Source: Rhabdornis inornatus
Lineage: Eukaryota; Chordata; Aves; Passeriformes; Rhabdornithidae
Length of the DNA stretch: 64,000 nucleotides
Direction of reading: 5' to 3'
Assembly (NCBI GenBank): GCA_013397075.1
Contig: VWZS01004363.1
Location: 1,381,209 to 1,445,208 of the forward strand
Part shown: positions 25,575 through 40,281 of the stretch, in pieces
How positions within the stretch are numbered: position 1 is the first letter of the stretch
Layout: each line of letters starts with the position of its first letter
Made by a program: the position numbers and the translations under genes
Notes under the pieces: model-generated
The model's input: only the letters and a program-made list of their open reading frames with translations
Database searches by the model: none
What the model was told of the DNA's origin: nothing

Positions 25575-25850
25575 GCAGAGGCAGTTGCCCTTTGAGGAGA
25601 GGCTAAAATGGCTGTGACTTTTTATTGAGGCGAGATATAACAGAGGTTTACAAAATTATAAGGGCAATGGATAAACTGAATGCACAACTGCTGTTTGCCC
25701 AACCCCACAATATGGAGACTGTGAAGTGCCCTGTAATGCCAGCACAAGAATGCTTTAAAGTAGATAAAAGACAGCGATTTTGAAGACATGAATACCAGAC
25801 TAGATGGACCACTGGTGTGACACAGTAGTGCATCTCTAAAGTTGTTATAT
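25575..25850 (+). mobile_element. Ancient CR1 fragment (turtle/archosaur-like lineage)
   Basis: Conserved words appear in order: CCTTTGAGGAGAGGCTAAAA, TTACAAAATTATAAGGGCAA, then near the end ACTAGATGGACCACTGG. They follow the older CR1 consensus shared with turtles and crocodilians rather than the young avian families. Internal deletions have shortened it. Confidence 0.72.
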
Positions 25851-28800
25851 TCTCACTGCAATGCCATGGCCTTGTGCAAAAAATTTGTTGCAGACAGAAA
25901 ATAAACAACAGATGCACAACAGCAGCATCTGTGACGTGAAGCAAAGTATATCACAGAAGTGACAATAAGAAAAATCAGAACCTTATGAGAAAGCCTGTAT
26001 GTGACTAAATTTAAGCATATGATGAAAGAGCAGCTTGTGACTAATCATTGCATCCAAAAAGAACAAAAAACATTCTTTAGTGATAAACAACCTATTGAAA
26101 TAATCTTGAGTCTGAAATATTTTTCAGAAACATGAGTAATGAGACCAAAATCCATTTTTACTGAAAAGACAGCTAAGAGGAAATGTTTGTGTGTTCATAA
26201 GTAAGCAATTGAAGTCTACTGGAATCTTTCCTGCTTTCGGAAAGGTTATTGTAAGAATTGCATCTTGCAGCAGAAATGCAATGAAGGCTCGATAACAGAT
26301 TTACCTTGAGAAAATCATGACATTTTTAGTCTCTATTTGCTAGAGAAGATGTGCATTTCTTTACCCTCTCCAGTTTAGATCTATAGTTTAGACCATTTAG
26401 TAATCAATCACTGAAAGACAAACTCAAATCAAAGATCAAGCATGAATAAATGCAACTAGGAAAATGCATAGGAAAGAATCTCTCTCCCTTTTTGATTAAA
26501 GCAACCTGACAATGACTAACTTATGTGAGATTTACATGATCTTTGCTAGCCTTTTTGGATTTGATAACCTCTTTTCCAGGACTATGATTCAAACATCTCC
26601 TGAGCTTCCACTCCTCAATTTCTTGTGCCTTTATGATTTTTGTTGCACCATTCTGCATGGAAAGACACAGGCTAGATTCACACCTGCTGTTTCCAAGAGG
26701 AATTTAACTCGGTATCTCTTAGAAGAGAGTTGAAAGAACATGTGTCAGTAGACCAGTATATCATCCAAGAGACTGTTTAAAAATAGCCAATGCACACGAT
26801 CTGGAGAGGATAAAGGAAACCTTTAAGATGAAATAAACACTGCATCTAAAATATTCACACTGAGACCTTAGTGCACAGGATGTGCATGTGTTACCCAGAA
26901 AACCAAATCTGGATCCAACAGTTTTAGAGTCAGGAATATCATAAGAACAATTCTTTAATATCTGCTTTATATATCAGACTTACTGTGTCCAGTATTAAAG
27001 GTAAAGACACGTTTGCTTTCCAGTGTAATTTAAAGAAGCAAACGAGCCTGACAGAGGAAATACGGGAATCTCCACCTTTAAATCAGCTGGGTATCAGAGT
27101 ACACTGCTGCACAACAACAGACAAACACATACACCCCATAGAACAGGGCACTCTCTTTCTAAGGCAGAGCTGCTCTACTCAGCCTTTGCTGCCTGCAGAG
27201 GCTGCCACAGTGGCATCAACTTGAGAAGTTACATCACCTAATGTGCTATGGGAAAAACATGCCTGAGAGAAGGTCCTTAAGCTTTGGATTTTCCACTTCA
27301 GGAAGTAAAAACACATGATGAGACAAGATAAGGGCAAGTGAAACATCAGGGACATTATCTAAAAGTTTAAAAAATTATTTCAGAATCAATTTCCAGGGTA
27401 ATTTTAAAACACTGAGACCCATTCCAGAACCTTTTGGAATGATGAAGAAAACCAGTAGCATGACAATCTTACCTAAAAGCTCAAAATTAAGAACTATCTG
27501 ACAACAGAAGTCAGAAACTGAACTGCCAGAAGCCTAAATTGATAATGTTAAAATCCCTGGATTTCTTAAATGTGTTTTTATCCACATTAATATATTAATG
27601 TATGCGTTTAAAAACTAGTCCTGCAAAGCTACCCAAACAGATGGATGTTGTTCCCAACTGGAATCCCTTGTAAAACAGAGGGCCTGCAAAGACACTATGG
27701 TTTGTCCAAAAATAAATTCTTTTGCAGAACAGGAACCTTCTGCAGAAGTAGAAAACGCATGCACACAAAATATTCAATTACTACAATAACCTTTATTTTT
27801 CACTTCCTCACACAGGTTTTGCTTTGCCTTTACTGACAGCCAAGGTCTGTACTTAGAAAAAGATCCCAAGCAGATGTTAAAGACCCTAAACAGACCAGAG
27901 TGGGTTTACATTCTTATTCAGCACCAGAGAAACTTTCTAAAAAGTGCCATGATCCCTAGGTGAACAGCCAGAATTAGGACCTTCAAATTTTCTAAGCATA
28001 ATAAAAAATTCTGGTTTTTTTAAAATGCAGGGAAGGTAATATTTAAATGATCTAAGACAGTAAATTTTCTTGCTGTTTTGATTTGCTTTACAATTTTTAA
28101 AACCAGAGAATACTTAGATAGAGTGATAAAATTACAAGGTAGGCATATAGTTCTTATCAGACTTGTCCCATTTGAAGATAAGGAAAACCAATGTTCTGTA
28201 TTTCAGAAACAAAGTCCTAGCTAATAAAATATAACCTTTTCTCCAGTTTCAACTCTTCTGTATGTGTCATTGACTTGAACAGGCAAGTCTGACTCCTACA
28301 AAGGTGCTTGCTGCCTTGACTCATGGCAAGCTACCAAAGAAATAACGAGTATTCCTTCTGGGATAAGGAAAATAATCTTGTATCTCATTCATGAAACATA
28401 TAGGATTATGGCTTCAACTTTCTAGGCAGTAATAGCCAATTGCAGCTCTCACTGAGTGATCAATGCCAGGTGAATAGTGTGTTTAAGAACTATGATACAT
28501 AAATTGCTCCTAGTGCTTCTTAGTCTGTCTCAGGTCTCTGGATGAAAAACAGTGATTTCTTACCTACTGATTCATCAGATCTGTTCTATATTCATCATGT
28601 GACATAAGCATTAGTTTCTATTGTGTTTTCACCAGTTACAATATGATCTCCATTGGATATACCCTGTGGCTTACTGCCAGAGTCAGTCCAATAACCAGTG
28701 AATAAGACTTACTAACTCAACACTGAGGCAAACAGGAGTAGGTTTAAGGCAGAAAGTGAAAACTACAAATCGTAAAAAGCAAAGATCATCTTGCACGTTT

Positions 28801-29030
28801 TTAAAAAATATGAAATTTAACTGGAGGCCGTGTATTCTAGAGCACACTTTGTTTTAAGCCCAAGAATTTTTCAGAGGAATCATTATGCTGCTTTTTCTCC
28901 TGCCGGGGCAGATTTGCAGGGAGGAGGCTCATTTCTGCTTTGCTGGTCTGGCAGGCAGCAGAGCTCTATTCCTCTGATCAAGAGATCACTTTCATAACCA
29001 CTTTTCTGAGGTCACAAATGAATCTGCTGC

Positions 29031-29040
29031 AGTCACGCAA
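29031..29040 (-). promoter_or_regulatory. Candidate XRE
   Basis: The minus strand reads TTGCGTGACT. This is the same ten-base word as at 6453-6462 and has one mismatch to the extended XRE consensus. It lies within AHRR intron 2. Confidence 0.35.
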
Positions 29041-32000
29041 CCCCTCGCCTACCAGAGCTTACTACAACAATACAGGTTCACGGAAGCTTTCTAAAGAGGC
29101 AGCTCATCCTTTCAGCCCTCACAGATATAAGGGACAAGCATAATTATCATATGGGGTTCCCCCAAATTTGTCAGGGGACTATTTTATTTCAGTTTGATCA
29201 GGGAAGAAACATATAGCTTCAAGTTTTATCTGGACGGAATGACGTTGCCTGAGCAGAATTAAATAAAAGCTGAAGCTAAAGAGCTCTACAATTCTTTTAA
29301 ACAATACTGGCACCTTTTGCAAATATTTAGTTAGCCTGTTTCTTTTTATTATCTTAAAGGTCCATGTTCATCAAACAGGTGCTACTGTGAATTATGCTAA
29401 TTAAGATATTTAAAAGTCATGGTAAACAGTCAAACAAATATTAGATTCAATAAACAACAAATATGATTGCCCTGAATTAAACATTGCCCTGCTGCACTGT
29501 TAGAAACACACCTATGCAGAAATAGTAAACCAGGAAACAGGCTTTTGAATTGATTCTGAAGGAATATTATGAAAGTACAACGAGTTCTAGTCAGAGCTTG
29601 TTCCTAGGTCAGAAAAGTGTACTTTATTTAAGCCAATCATCCCACAAATGACCAATATAGTGATCTGTTGTATGGACATGCCTTGCAAATGGTAGCTGGA
29701 ATGACTTTGGGTGATAAGAGGCAGTGGGGAATTTAAAGAAAAAAATTTAAAATATTTTTCCTCTTATGGTAAGTCAACTCTATCCAATGAAGGGGGGGCT
29801 TGGCCTATTTCCACAAGCAGTTAACGCTATGAAAGCAACCGTTGTTGTTTCATCATTAATTATTTGCACTAATTACCTGAACTAAAGTTTTCAAAAGCTG
29901 TTAAATTTCTTTGAAGCCTACAATTTAAAAAATTATGCTGGCTATATTGCTCATTGATATTTTGTGAGGATTAGTGTGCAGACACATTTCATTTAATGGC
30001 AGCACAAACAGGCTTGCCCAAACCAGCTTTATAATCCAGCTTAAATAAAGTAACAATAGGAATGAGGGCACAGCACTAAGCCTGTTGAGGACTCACAGTG
30101 TGGGATGCAGTTTGCACACTGTCCTGCAAGTTCATTGCTATTATTAGACACACTAAACAGGTGAAAGCTTGTTGAGGTGTGCCCATACATGCTGCAAACA
30201 GTTTCAGGGATTCTGGAGATGCACCCACAGGCTGTTAACTACCCTTGGCTTCATCCAAAATGAGGGCTTATTAGACTTTAGGCTTGACCGTGATGTGTAT
30301 CTTCACCCAGCAGTGGAAGAGGTCCTCTCTCATCTGCACTGAAGATTTCCCATTTGACACAAAAGATGATGTCCCAACCCAGCTTTGATATGAAATTATT
30401 GACACCCCAAAATTGGCCTTATCTCTGCTCCAGGTCTGGCTATTTTTATGCAGAGGAATTAGGTTGGAAGCTGGACAGAAAATTGTGACTGTACTGCTGG
30501 TGGACCTCACTGTCAGAGCTTGGTGCACTCACATCCTAGAGACAGGCTTAACCTCAGGTGCCAAGCATCACTGCAGCTTCTCATCTCAGCCAAAATGTTG
30601 GTGGAGGTGATGAGATGGAGACACCAGTTTATAAATGGAGGGTATTGACAGCTTTCAGAGTGACCTCAAGAGTAACAGTACCAGTGCAGACAAAGCTGCA
30701 GACATTTTTGGAGATAAATCACACTTTCAAAGGGCTCTGAGACTTCCGAAGATGTTACATTTAGTCTTATGTTACTGATTTGTGCCCATTCACTTATCAC
30801 TGCAACAACTTCCCATGGAAATGAAAAATATATAGGATCAACTCTTGTGTAAACAAACTTTGTCCCCCTTTATGAACTTTGGCTAAAGCACAAGAAGTTT
30901 ATCTAGAGAAAAACAGCACTGGATACTAATGCAAGTATTTAATTAACATGGCAATTTTTCCTCTCTAGCTAAGGAAAGAGATACGTGAGAATGCTGTTGG
31001 ACTACCTTACCTATACAAATAAATTACACTGTTCTTCTGGAGGCAGTTGGCAAAGAAATCATTGCTAACTGCAGAAATGAGTTTATATATGGGCATTTGA
31101 GGGTAAACAGCTGCTAAAATACTGCTGCTCAGGTCTGTTCTGCCTGCCAGTCTGTCCACAGAGCTGATACCTAAGAAGTCTTGCCTTTCTGAGAGTCCTT
31201 TTTATAACCCCTATTATATGAAAGCAAAATATCTCTAATCATTTTTTGCAGAATATGACCTCTCCTACTCAAAGACAGTGTGGTCAGTTGCTTCATTTTC
31301 TAAGGAGATGCAAGCAGGCAGCTAATACATGTATCTAAGTCCCACTGGATTTGCAGTTCTAGAGGAAGAATTAGTCTGTAATTTAGTATAGTGAAATCAG
31401 GATAAACAATGACTTCTCATATGCCAATTTCCAAATAATAACTGCGAGCTTTCCTCACTCCCTCCATGGCTCTTAATATCTTGCACCTAATAGTTGAAAG
31501 ATCTGTACACCACCTATATATATAATCCAGTAATTTGGATTAGCTACAAATCTGCCTATATGGGGTTTTTTGTGTCTTTTTGTGAAGTTTATTTAATCTG
31601 AAAATTATCCAGAGAAATATAATAGAGTTCACTGATACCCCAACTAATAAACCAAAATCAAACCATTTCAGATTAGTGTACCATAAATCATTTTTAATTA
31701 ATAAATTGACTTTAAATAGCTACTAAGAGGTATTCTTTCATTAGAAATAGATTTAAGTACTGTGACTAATTACAGTCATTAGACTCAAACCTAAGGCTTT
31801 CTCAATAACTTGGTTATAAAAATTACAGCAAGCAAACTCACACAAAAAAAATTACTTCTACCCTCACCCTCTTCCTTCTGCCCCAATGTACTGTACATAT
31901 TTGAAACTGGTCAGATTTTGTCTGTAAGAAAAGGAAAAGAGTGTTTTGCCACTGCAATGCAAATTAAGGTCTATCTTGGTCAGAACCGCTGAAGGATGCC

Positions 32001-33399
32001 TGGAAATATGCTCGTACTAGGCAGACTGAGAAGGACAGCAAAGAGTGCAGCTGTAGAAATTAGTTTAAAACTAATTGTTTAGTTGTTTAGTCACTAGCTG
32101 TGACTGAGCCTTCCACATGTGGTGGTTCATACAGCCTGTCCCAGCACAGCACAGCCTTTGCCTGACGTGGAGACTGAGAGAAGGAGCAGGACTACCTAAT
32201 GATTACACTCCAGCCACGGCAACAGAGCCGGGAGTTGATGGAGTCAAGGCAGGATGGGGCAGGCTGGGAGCGGGGCAGCTGGAACATTCTTCTGCCTGAT
32301 GTATTTTCCATTGGCCAGATGTTCCCCAGTTGCCATGAGCTGCGAGAGGCTGCATGCGCCAGTCCCGGAGGGTGTTCTGACCCCTGGGAAGCACTAAAGA
32401 GCTCCAGGCCTGCCCAGCATTGAGGAGGCACAAAGGTATTTCAGAGCTCTGATCCTCTCCTCTCCCACTCGGTCCCAGTGCCAAGTTCAGCTGTGGCGCA
32501 AGATTCGTTTTGTACATTAACTCGATGAGCTACAGTACCATCTGAGACCAACATGTAGTTAATTGCTGTGAGAACAAAACTTTGGATTTCCTGACCTATT
32601 CAAAGTTTGAATTTCCCATTTACTCCACACTCCTGTACGAACAGATGGTATAAGGGTGTAGCTTCAAAACTTCCTGCATCAGAGCATATGAAAAGAGAAC
32701 AAGAGGACATGAGTTGCACACCCCTGGAAACCTGCTCTTTATTTGCAGAATGGTGAAATTCTAAATAAACCAGTTAACATGCCCAAGCAGCCCCCATCTT
32801 CCCTGCAGATAGTGCTGGCTAAAACTCTTCCGCCCAAGCTATCCCTGCCATGGGGAGCTGGAGAAGCACTGGTTACAGGAGCTGACTCATCAGCTGACTA
32901 GCCCACAACCTCAGCCGCAAAGGACCAAAAATGCTGGTGGTGGCATGAAGCGTGTGGGTGGGAGCAAGGAATAAGCAATCATCTGGCAGCCTAATGCAGA
33001 ATGGAGGGTTGACAACAAGCCATTATTTACTCCCCCCTCCCGCCCTAAGGCTCATCCCTCTGCTTCAGTGATTCTCATAATCTCGACGCTGTGGTAGGGC
33101 TCTTTGTAGGGGAGGGAATGAAAGGTACATCCCCTCCCTGTGGCCCATGCAATGAAAGCATCAGCAGGCTGAGCTCACCACACCCAGATCTCTTAGGGCA
33201 AAAGGCCCTCATGGAGGAGAATGGAAAAGAGGTTTGCTTGGTGCTGCTTTCACCCAATAGGAGACAAGAACAATGTCTTGTTGGAAAAAAGAAAAAGGAG
33301 ATCATTGCTTTCCCCACAAAGTCAGTCTGTCACTGGAGAGGAGAGATGGAGATCCAGTTCTGGAATGGCGAACAGCAGATGTAACCAAAAGTTTTTAGG

Positions 33400-33640
33400 A
33401 ACAGAGCAAGGAACATCGAAAAAAAGGGAGAATGTTGTATCAAAGATCGGAAAAGACAAGGAAAAAAAACCTATATGGAGAAAACAAGAAAATCTACAGA
33501 AGATGAAGATGCAAAAAAAAAAAATTACAAAGAAGTTAGGTTGATTGTCACTAGAAAGGCTGCTAGGGAAAAGTAGGTGAAAGGGAAATCACCAAGTTAA
33601 ACAGCAAAAATAAAAAGAAAGAAGAAAACTAGCAGATTTA
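33400..33640 (+). repeat. A-rich low-complexity stretch
   Basis: This is A/G-rich sequence with several A runs, including A10 near 33515. The open frames over it are lysine-rich chance frames. No repeat family was recognised. Confidence 0.5.
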
Positions 33641-36339
33641 ATTAAAACTTAACATGAAAGTATACTGATAAAATCCCCAAAATTGTTCATATGCATCCCA
33701 TTATCTCCATATAGATCTTAGTTAATTTTTCAGTGTTCTTTCTCTTCAGCAGCCTCCTCCATGGCTAATCTGGCTATAATAAGGCTTGCTGGTCCCCAGT
33801 TTAACAAGCACAAAACATTCTCCAGCCAAATTATTGGTGCGGTGATGGTGTGATCTCACACATCCCAGGCTTCAACCCCTCCAGTGGCATTTTTGCTATG
33901 ACTCTGAAAAATACATTTAATTTCAGGCAATGTGTTTTTTTGAAACACTGGGGCAGATTTTGAAAGCCTGGCTTGTATTACTCTACTAATGCCAAGGTTA
34001 AGCAAAACATAATAAGGAATTAAGGACATGACCAGTTGTCTTTATGTTTCCTCCCCAAACAAACTTGTTGTTTTCTGAGAATAGGCTTTTCGCCCAAATT
34101 TTGCCTACAGTAGGTCTTTCCTGGCAAATTGCCTCAGTGGAAAGGAGATTAAGTTTCTCAATGTCCTCTTTTCTTGGAAACTTTCTGTTACATTTCCCAG
34201 TCTCCAATACAGGCAGCTCAGGGCACAGGAATATACAGCTTAAAAGTCCTTCCCAAAATGTTTTTCACATGCTGTTGTATTGGCATTTGGCAGGAGAGTG
34301 ATGAAGAGTCACAACACTGTAGTTTGCAGCTTTTCTCTGGCTGGAGAAACCACACTAGTTGAACATTATCTTCAGAGAGTCAGAAGACAGAATATCTGCC
34401 AAGGCTACAATATCTAAAGTAAGCAAGCTGACCCCTGTGTGGAGATTGTGACTTGACTTGACTAGATAAAGGCAAGATAAATAATTTTCTCTTTTCCAAA
34501 TGACCTCTTGGAACCCAGTGCCCCTGCACTAAGTGTTGCTGCAAGGGACACATCTTCTGTCCATTCTGAAACTGACCTCTCCCCCCAGCTCGTGCTGATG
34601 CTGGTGACAACCTCAGCCACTCTGCCGCTTTTAAAGATACTATCAGCTACTACCATGATACTTCTAAAGTATGATGGCAAAGTAACCTTCAAACTGACAT
34701 TGTCTCTGCTTTCCTAATCATAAACTGGCAGCAACAAATGCAGGGTGCATCACTGTCCTGAAATGATATGGCACTTACTGCTAGATTTATTAAATATTTC
34801 TAAGGTGCTTGCTAGCATCAATAAAAATGAAGAATGTATGTTGCAATGCACAATACCTTCAGACTCTCTGACGTGTTACTGAGTATGTTTGGCTCAGAAG
34901 AAAGAGCTCTTTCCTTAGGGGGACATACAGAACTACATTGCTAGAGTTTAATACAGTTCTGGTGGTCCTGAAGAAGTGCTGAAAACAATCAAAAACCTCT
35001 TGAACCCATCATAATTTGAGAGCATTCTGCACCTGGCATGACTGCACCTTTAAGAATTATTAATTTCAAACATTGCTAATTTCCTCTTACAAATATTACT
35101 TGCTGGGAGATGTACAGCCTTTTCCTATTTGGTGCAGTGTAGATGCTGTGCATGGAAAGAGGAAATAGAATTTCATTTTTCTCCATGTACTGTTGTGGTC
35201 CTTATAATAACACATTAGAATATTCTCCACATAAATCCTTACATTCACCAGCTCAAGATACATTATTAAGGTTGAGTTATTTATCCTCTCAAGAAAGGTT
35301 TTCATAAAGCATTATTTATTGTGCAGTTTTCCCATACAAGGTTTGTAGGGGTCATTTGATGGCACAACATCAGTTTAATAAATCATTTGGAACAAAATAT
35401 AGAGAGTTTGTGACAGGTTTTCACCGACACTGATATACAACATAATACCAACACTCAGAAAATAGCATTTTCTGCACAGATATTGAAGTAGTCAGGGGAA
35501 TATATGAGATTAATATAAGGTGACGTGTTATGCAGATATACAATTAGTATTGCATAAAAGTGGTTATGAAGTTGTCAATGGACTAGGAAAAAAACCAAAA
35601 AAAAACTTAAAATATGTTGTGTTTTGATTTAGATCCAATCTCTGCTTTTTTTCCATCCTCTTAACTTCTTTCAGCTGTTACCAATATGTAAGTAGCCAAT
35701 TCATATTGCAGGTTCAGAGGTAAATGGGAGTAGTGGGCATTACTTATTATAACAAATATTTATTTCCTATGTACCTTCAACTTGATATATTCCACGCAGC
35801 TATAAAGAGGGAATGCACTGAGAGGATTTCAGTAGAATTTTAGGGACACGGTAAGTTTGTACGATACATACTTTAGCAAGACTGTTGTATAGCATCAAAC
35901 TTTCACAAAAGCAATTATGATCTTCTTTAAAAGAAGTTTTAAAGTCTACTTGTAACTTCCCTTACTAAGCGTCTAAGTTTAATGATATGCATTCTGCTTC
36001 TACTTGATGTCAAGATTTTAGAAAATTTGTCAGTTCTATTAGCACCAAAAAGTGTAATAAAATTAAAACTGGACTTATTAAGGGAAACCTGCTGTGCCTC
36101 ATCTAAAAAACTTGCATTTCATTTCATGGTGGGGAACTTTCAGAGCACTGACTAACATGTTACTGTTACATTGGATAGAGGAGAGAAGCATCTGTGTTAG
36201 TTGCATGGGATTTTCTTTCTAATAAAATGAAAAAGACACTAAATCAAACACAATTAAATGAAGGCAAGTCCTTCAGAGTGATCCATTGAGCCAAACTGTA
36301 GGACTATCACATAGCAAAGTTAGGCAATGTTTGCAGAAA

Positions 36340-36715
36340 CCAGCCTCCTACCTGTGTTTTATATGCCTCAGGGGGGACCTTATCACTCTCTACAACCACC
36401 TGAAAAGAGAGTGTAGCCAGGTATGGGTCAGCCTCTTCTTCCAGGCAATCAGCAGCAGCATAGGAGAGGACATGGTCTTAAGCTGCACTTAGAGTGGTTC
36501 GGGTTGGACATTAGGAAGAACTTCTTCACTAAAGGATCATTAAGTATTGGAATGGACTGCCCAGGGAGGTGGTGGATTCACGGTCCCTGGAGGTGTTCAA
36601 GAAACAGCTGGACATGGCACTTAGTGACATGGTCTAGTTGACGGGGTGGTCATCAGTCAAAGGCTGGACCTGATGACCTTGGAGGTCTTTTCCAAACTAA
36701 ATGATTCTGTGTTTT
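36340..36715 (+). mobile_element. CR1 LINE 3' part
   Basis: Blocks GGGGGGACCTTATCACTCTC, TTGGACATTAGGAAGAA, TGCCCAGGGAGGTGGTGG, CTGGACCTGATGACCTTGG and ATGATTCTGTG appear in CR1 order. It is truncated at the 5' side and keeps a recognisable 3' end. It lies antisense to AHRR. Confidence 0.9.
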
Positions 36716-39700
36716 TGTGGTACACATTTTATCAGAGTTCTCTGCAGAGCTTTACTATGTGCTGTAGCCCTAAAGTCAGCAGTAGGAAAGTGAGAAGGGA
36801 AGCTAGGAGGACAATCTCCCACACTATTCCCTAGCCTAAAACTATTTGTCTTCTTTGTCTTCAAAGTCCTATGCAATTACAATATGCCAAATTAAATTCC
36901 TTGTTCTGTTGGGTAAGAAGTATTGTCTTTCCTTTAAAACATGTCTTTGTTTAAAATAAGAAACAAAGTAAATCATTTTCTTGACAGCAGAGATACACGC
37001 TTCCTCTCAGAGATGGTAATCACTCTCGGAGCTGAGAACAAGTGTAAACCAAGCCAAAGTTCATGCCTGGGGGAATGCTTTCCTGCCTGCCATCCATTGC
37101 ATCAGTGATAAGGACAAAACTACTGCTAGTATCCTCTACAGTCTCTGAAATTGCTAGCAAGTTCTGAAGCAAAAATGCCTTTTTTCTTGTGATGAAAACC
37201 AGTCTTGTTTCCATACATTCAAGGAAAACATGGGTTACAGTGGAACTAAACTCCAAGTTTTTCCTCAGTCTCCAAGATATAAACACAATTTAACTCAAGA
37301 GAATTAGATCAATGAAAGTCCATTACTTATAGCACAGGGTAATGGAATTTGAGCCATGGCAGACTGAGAGAGTATTTCAACAGCTGGTACCAGGCCGGCC
37401 CAAGAAGGGCCTTAGCTGCAGAGCAGGGATTAAGCAAGCACGGTGCACAAGCAAGATGAACATCACAGAATACAAAAGACTGGGTGTATATCAGTCTCCT
37501 GGATTAGATGGACACAGATTTTTCCTTGCCACTTGCATTTATTTACACATCCTTGCCACATTCATTTACATCTATGCTACATGAGATGCACAGCGTGAGT
37601 TAAGCAAATGCTCTGAGCACAGAAGCCTACCAAACCAAAATGGTTAAGAATGACTGAGCAAGCTGGAGAAAGGTGAAGATCCACACTCAATGCTCAAAGT
37701 ATTTTGGGGACTTCCCCTAGCACCAGGCCAGTGTAGAAGCTGTGGTTTGTGGGAGCACTTATAAAACTGGGCATTGTGTGCATGGCTGACCATGTGTCTG
37801 GTCCTGAGTGTGCTTCTGCTGTTGGTAGAAACAGTGGAACTCTCCCAGTGCAAGATGCCCTCAGGAGAAATCTAACAAAGATTCCCCTCATGTCACTTGT
37901 CATTTCCAGCTCCCTGGTTTTCTAATCAGTCTTGATAATATCAAGAGAAACATTGAAGCCTACAGGGATGTTCATTTGGATGGCATCCAGCAATAGAAAA
38001 GTGGTATGAGATACAGATCAGAATTACAAGAGGAAATTCTGCAAGAAGAATCCTAATGATGGTGTGTTTCCCAAAGACAGCATAAAATCTGTGTAGTCCA
38101 GCCTTTCTCATGAAGGTTACTAAATCAATCTAACAGCTCTGAGTTTGTAGTAGCTCTGGTAATATAAACCACTCACAGCACGTGACAAAAGCACCTAAGG
38201 AGCACCAGAAAATATCTGAAACTTATTTATAACTGAAACTAAGATCCTTAATTTGCCATTACTAAAAAAAAAAAAAATGTATTGAATTTAGAGCCAGTCT
38301 CAGAACATGACACTGAACATAGTGTTGCACAGACAGGTCCCCTTAATCTTCAAAGATTATGGGAATTCAAGCAATTAAAAATTGTCTTTTTCTTCCTGAA
38401 TATTGGCTCCTTCTGAAGTAAATCCTGCTTGTAAATCAACACTCGTCGTACAAAATCCGTCTTGTTTGCAGGAAACTAAAGAGAAAGCTAGCCAGGACAA
38501 GGAGGTACACCCTCTTACAACAAGACACCAAGAGCAGACATAGGTCTCCTCCAAAAGTCAGCAAAGACCTTCCAAGGACAGAGAGATCTACAGGTTATGC
38601 AAGAGGACCTGTAGTATGAAATAGCCTCAGTTATTTGTCACATGGAATGAATGGTGTTCCCAGGAAAGAAGGGGAAGCAGAAAATAGTGACCCATTAGCA
38701 TAAGCAATATGTCCCAATAAAATGGTCTCCCTGGCAATTAAATATTTTAAAAAGTCTAGTCAAAATAATCCAAAATAATGTTTGAAAATGAGTAATGTGG
38801 AGGAGATTCAATTTGCAGTGGCTTCTCTAGAATGAAGTCCTGCCAGATCTCAGGGATGAATGAATGCAGCTATCCTGCTTAAAGTCTTGACACTTCTACT
38901 AGAATTTCACTGATGTAGTATTGTAGCACTTGATTAGACAATGACTTGCAGACAGTAGGTCTTCCTTCAACAATTTACTTATATACCACTTATGCAGCAG
39001 AACAGTTTTTCCTTTTTTTCATTTGCTGTATTGCTAAAAAGATGGTAACATTAGAGACCATTAGAGAGTGGAAAATGTTTCTTTCATGAACAGTCCATTT
39101 TTAGCCAAAACACTCCAAATATTGGTGCAATTTGAATATGCCAGTTCAATACAGCCACAGGAACAACTCTACCTGTTACTCACTCTGACCATGAATGTTT
39201 CCTCTCAGTACAAGCCATTGAATATGCTGTCCTAAAAACCTAAACAACCCAAATGCTTACAATTTAATTAAGCTACAACTGTGGACTACAGCAATACATA
39301 TTTTAAAGACATTTTGTATGTGTTCAAAAAAGAAAATTTCTTCTTTCTCTTCCGAGAAAGAAATCATTCAGACATTCAGTTTCAGAGGACAGGACTAGGA
39401 ATGCTCTAACTCAGTAGAAGATGTCTTTAAAAACCAAACTTAACTTTGAGTTAAAAAACTCAAATACATTGAGTAATTCTTGGCTCAAGGTATAAGCTTC
39501 AACCCAATCTGATCAGGGGAACACAATTTGAATCCTTTATTTGTGACTCGAAGTACAGGTTTCATTAAAAAAAAGTTTGAGGATAAGCTGAAATCTAATT
39601 ATTTAGATAATGGAAATCAATATATAAGTCATACCAAAAAAAGATTGGTGGGAATGAAGAGATGGACTCAAGGAGATATAATTTCCTCGTTCTTCTTGTT

Positions 39701-39799
39701 GATCTAGGCATTTTATCCTGTTCTTATAAATCTTTCCTATAATATTTATTGGTATTTCAGATTTTTTATTATTTTATTTTTCCTAAGTCTGTTCTAAAT

Positions 39800-40281
39800 A
39801 TATCCATTATAAAGGACCTGGAGAGAGTTCAATGAAAGAACACAAAAATGATGAAGAGACTAGAGCACTTCTTGTATGAGGAAAGGCTGAAAGAGTGAAA
39901 GAGCTGGAACTGTTCAGCCTGGAGAAGAGAAAGCTCAGGGTGGATCTCATCAGAGTGTATAAATACCTAAACGAAGGGTGGAAAGAACAGCAAGGTTCTT
40001 TTCAGAAGTGTCCAGTGGCAGGATCAGAGTAAATGAGTACAAAGTGAAACACAGAAGGCTCTCTCTGAACATCAGGGAACACATTTTCACTGTAAGGGTG
40101 ACCAAGCATTGGCTGAGGTTGCCCAAGGACACTGCGGACTCTCCACCCTTGAAGAAATTCAAAAGCCGTCTGGACATGGTCCTGGGAAACTGGTTCTCAG
40201 TGACCCTGCTTGAGCAGGGGGCTTGGATCAGGTGACCTCCAGAGGTTCTTTCCTTCTTCAACCCATCTGTGAAGCTGTGAT
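39800..40281 (+). mobile_element. CR1 LINE 3' part
   Basis: Blocks follow the CR1 3' region: GAGGAAAGGCTGAAAGAG, TCAGCCTGGAGAAGAGAA, GAACATCAGGGAACACATT, GGTTGCCCAAGGACACTG, and an end with GGTGACCTCCAGAGGTTC. It is an older copy than the one at 36340, with more substitutions, and is antisense to AHRR. Confidence 0.87.
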
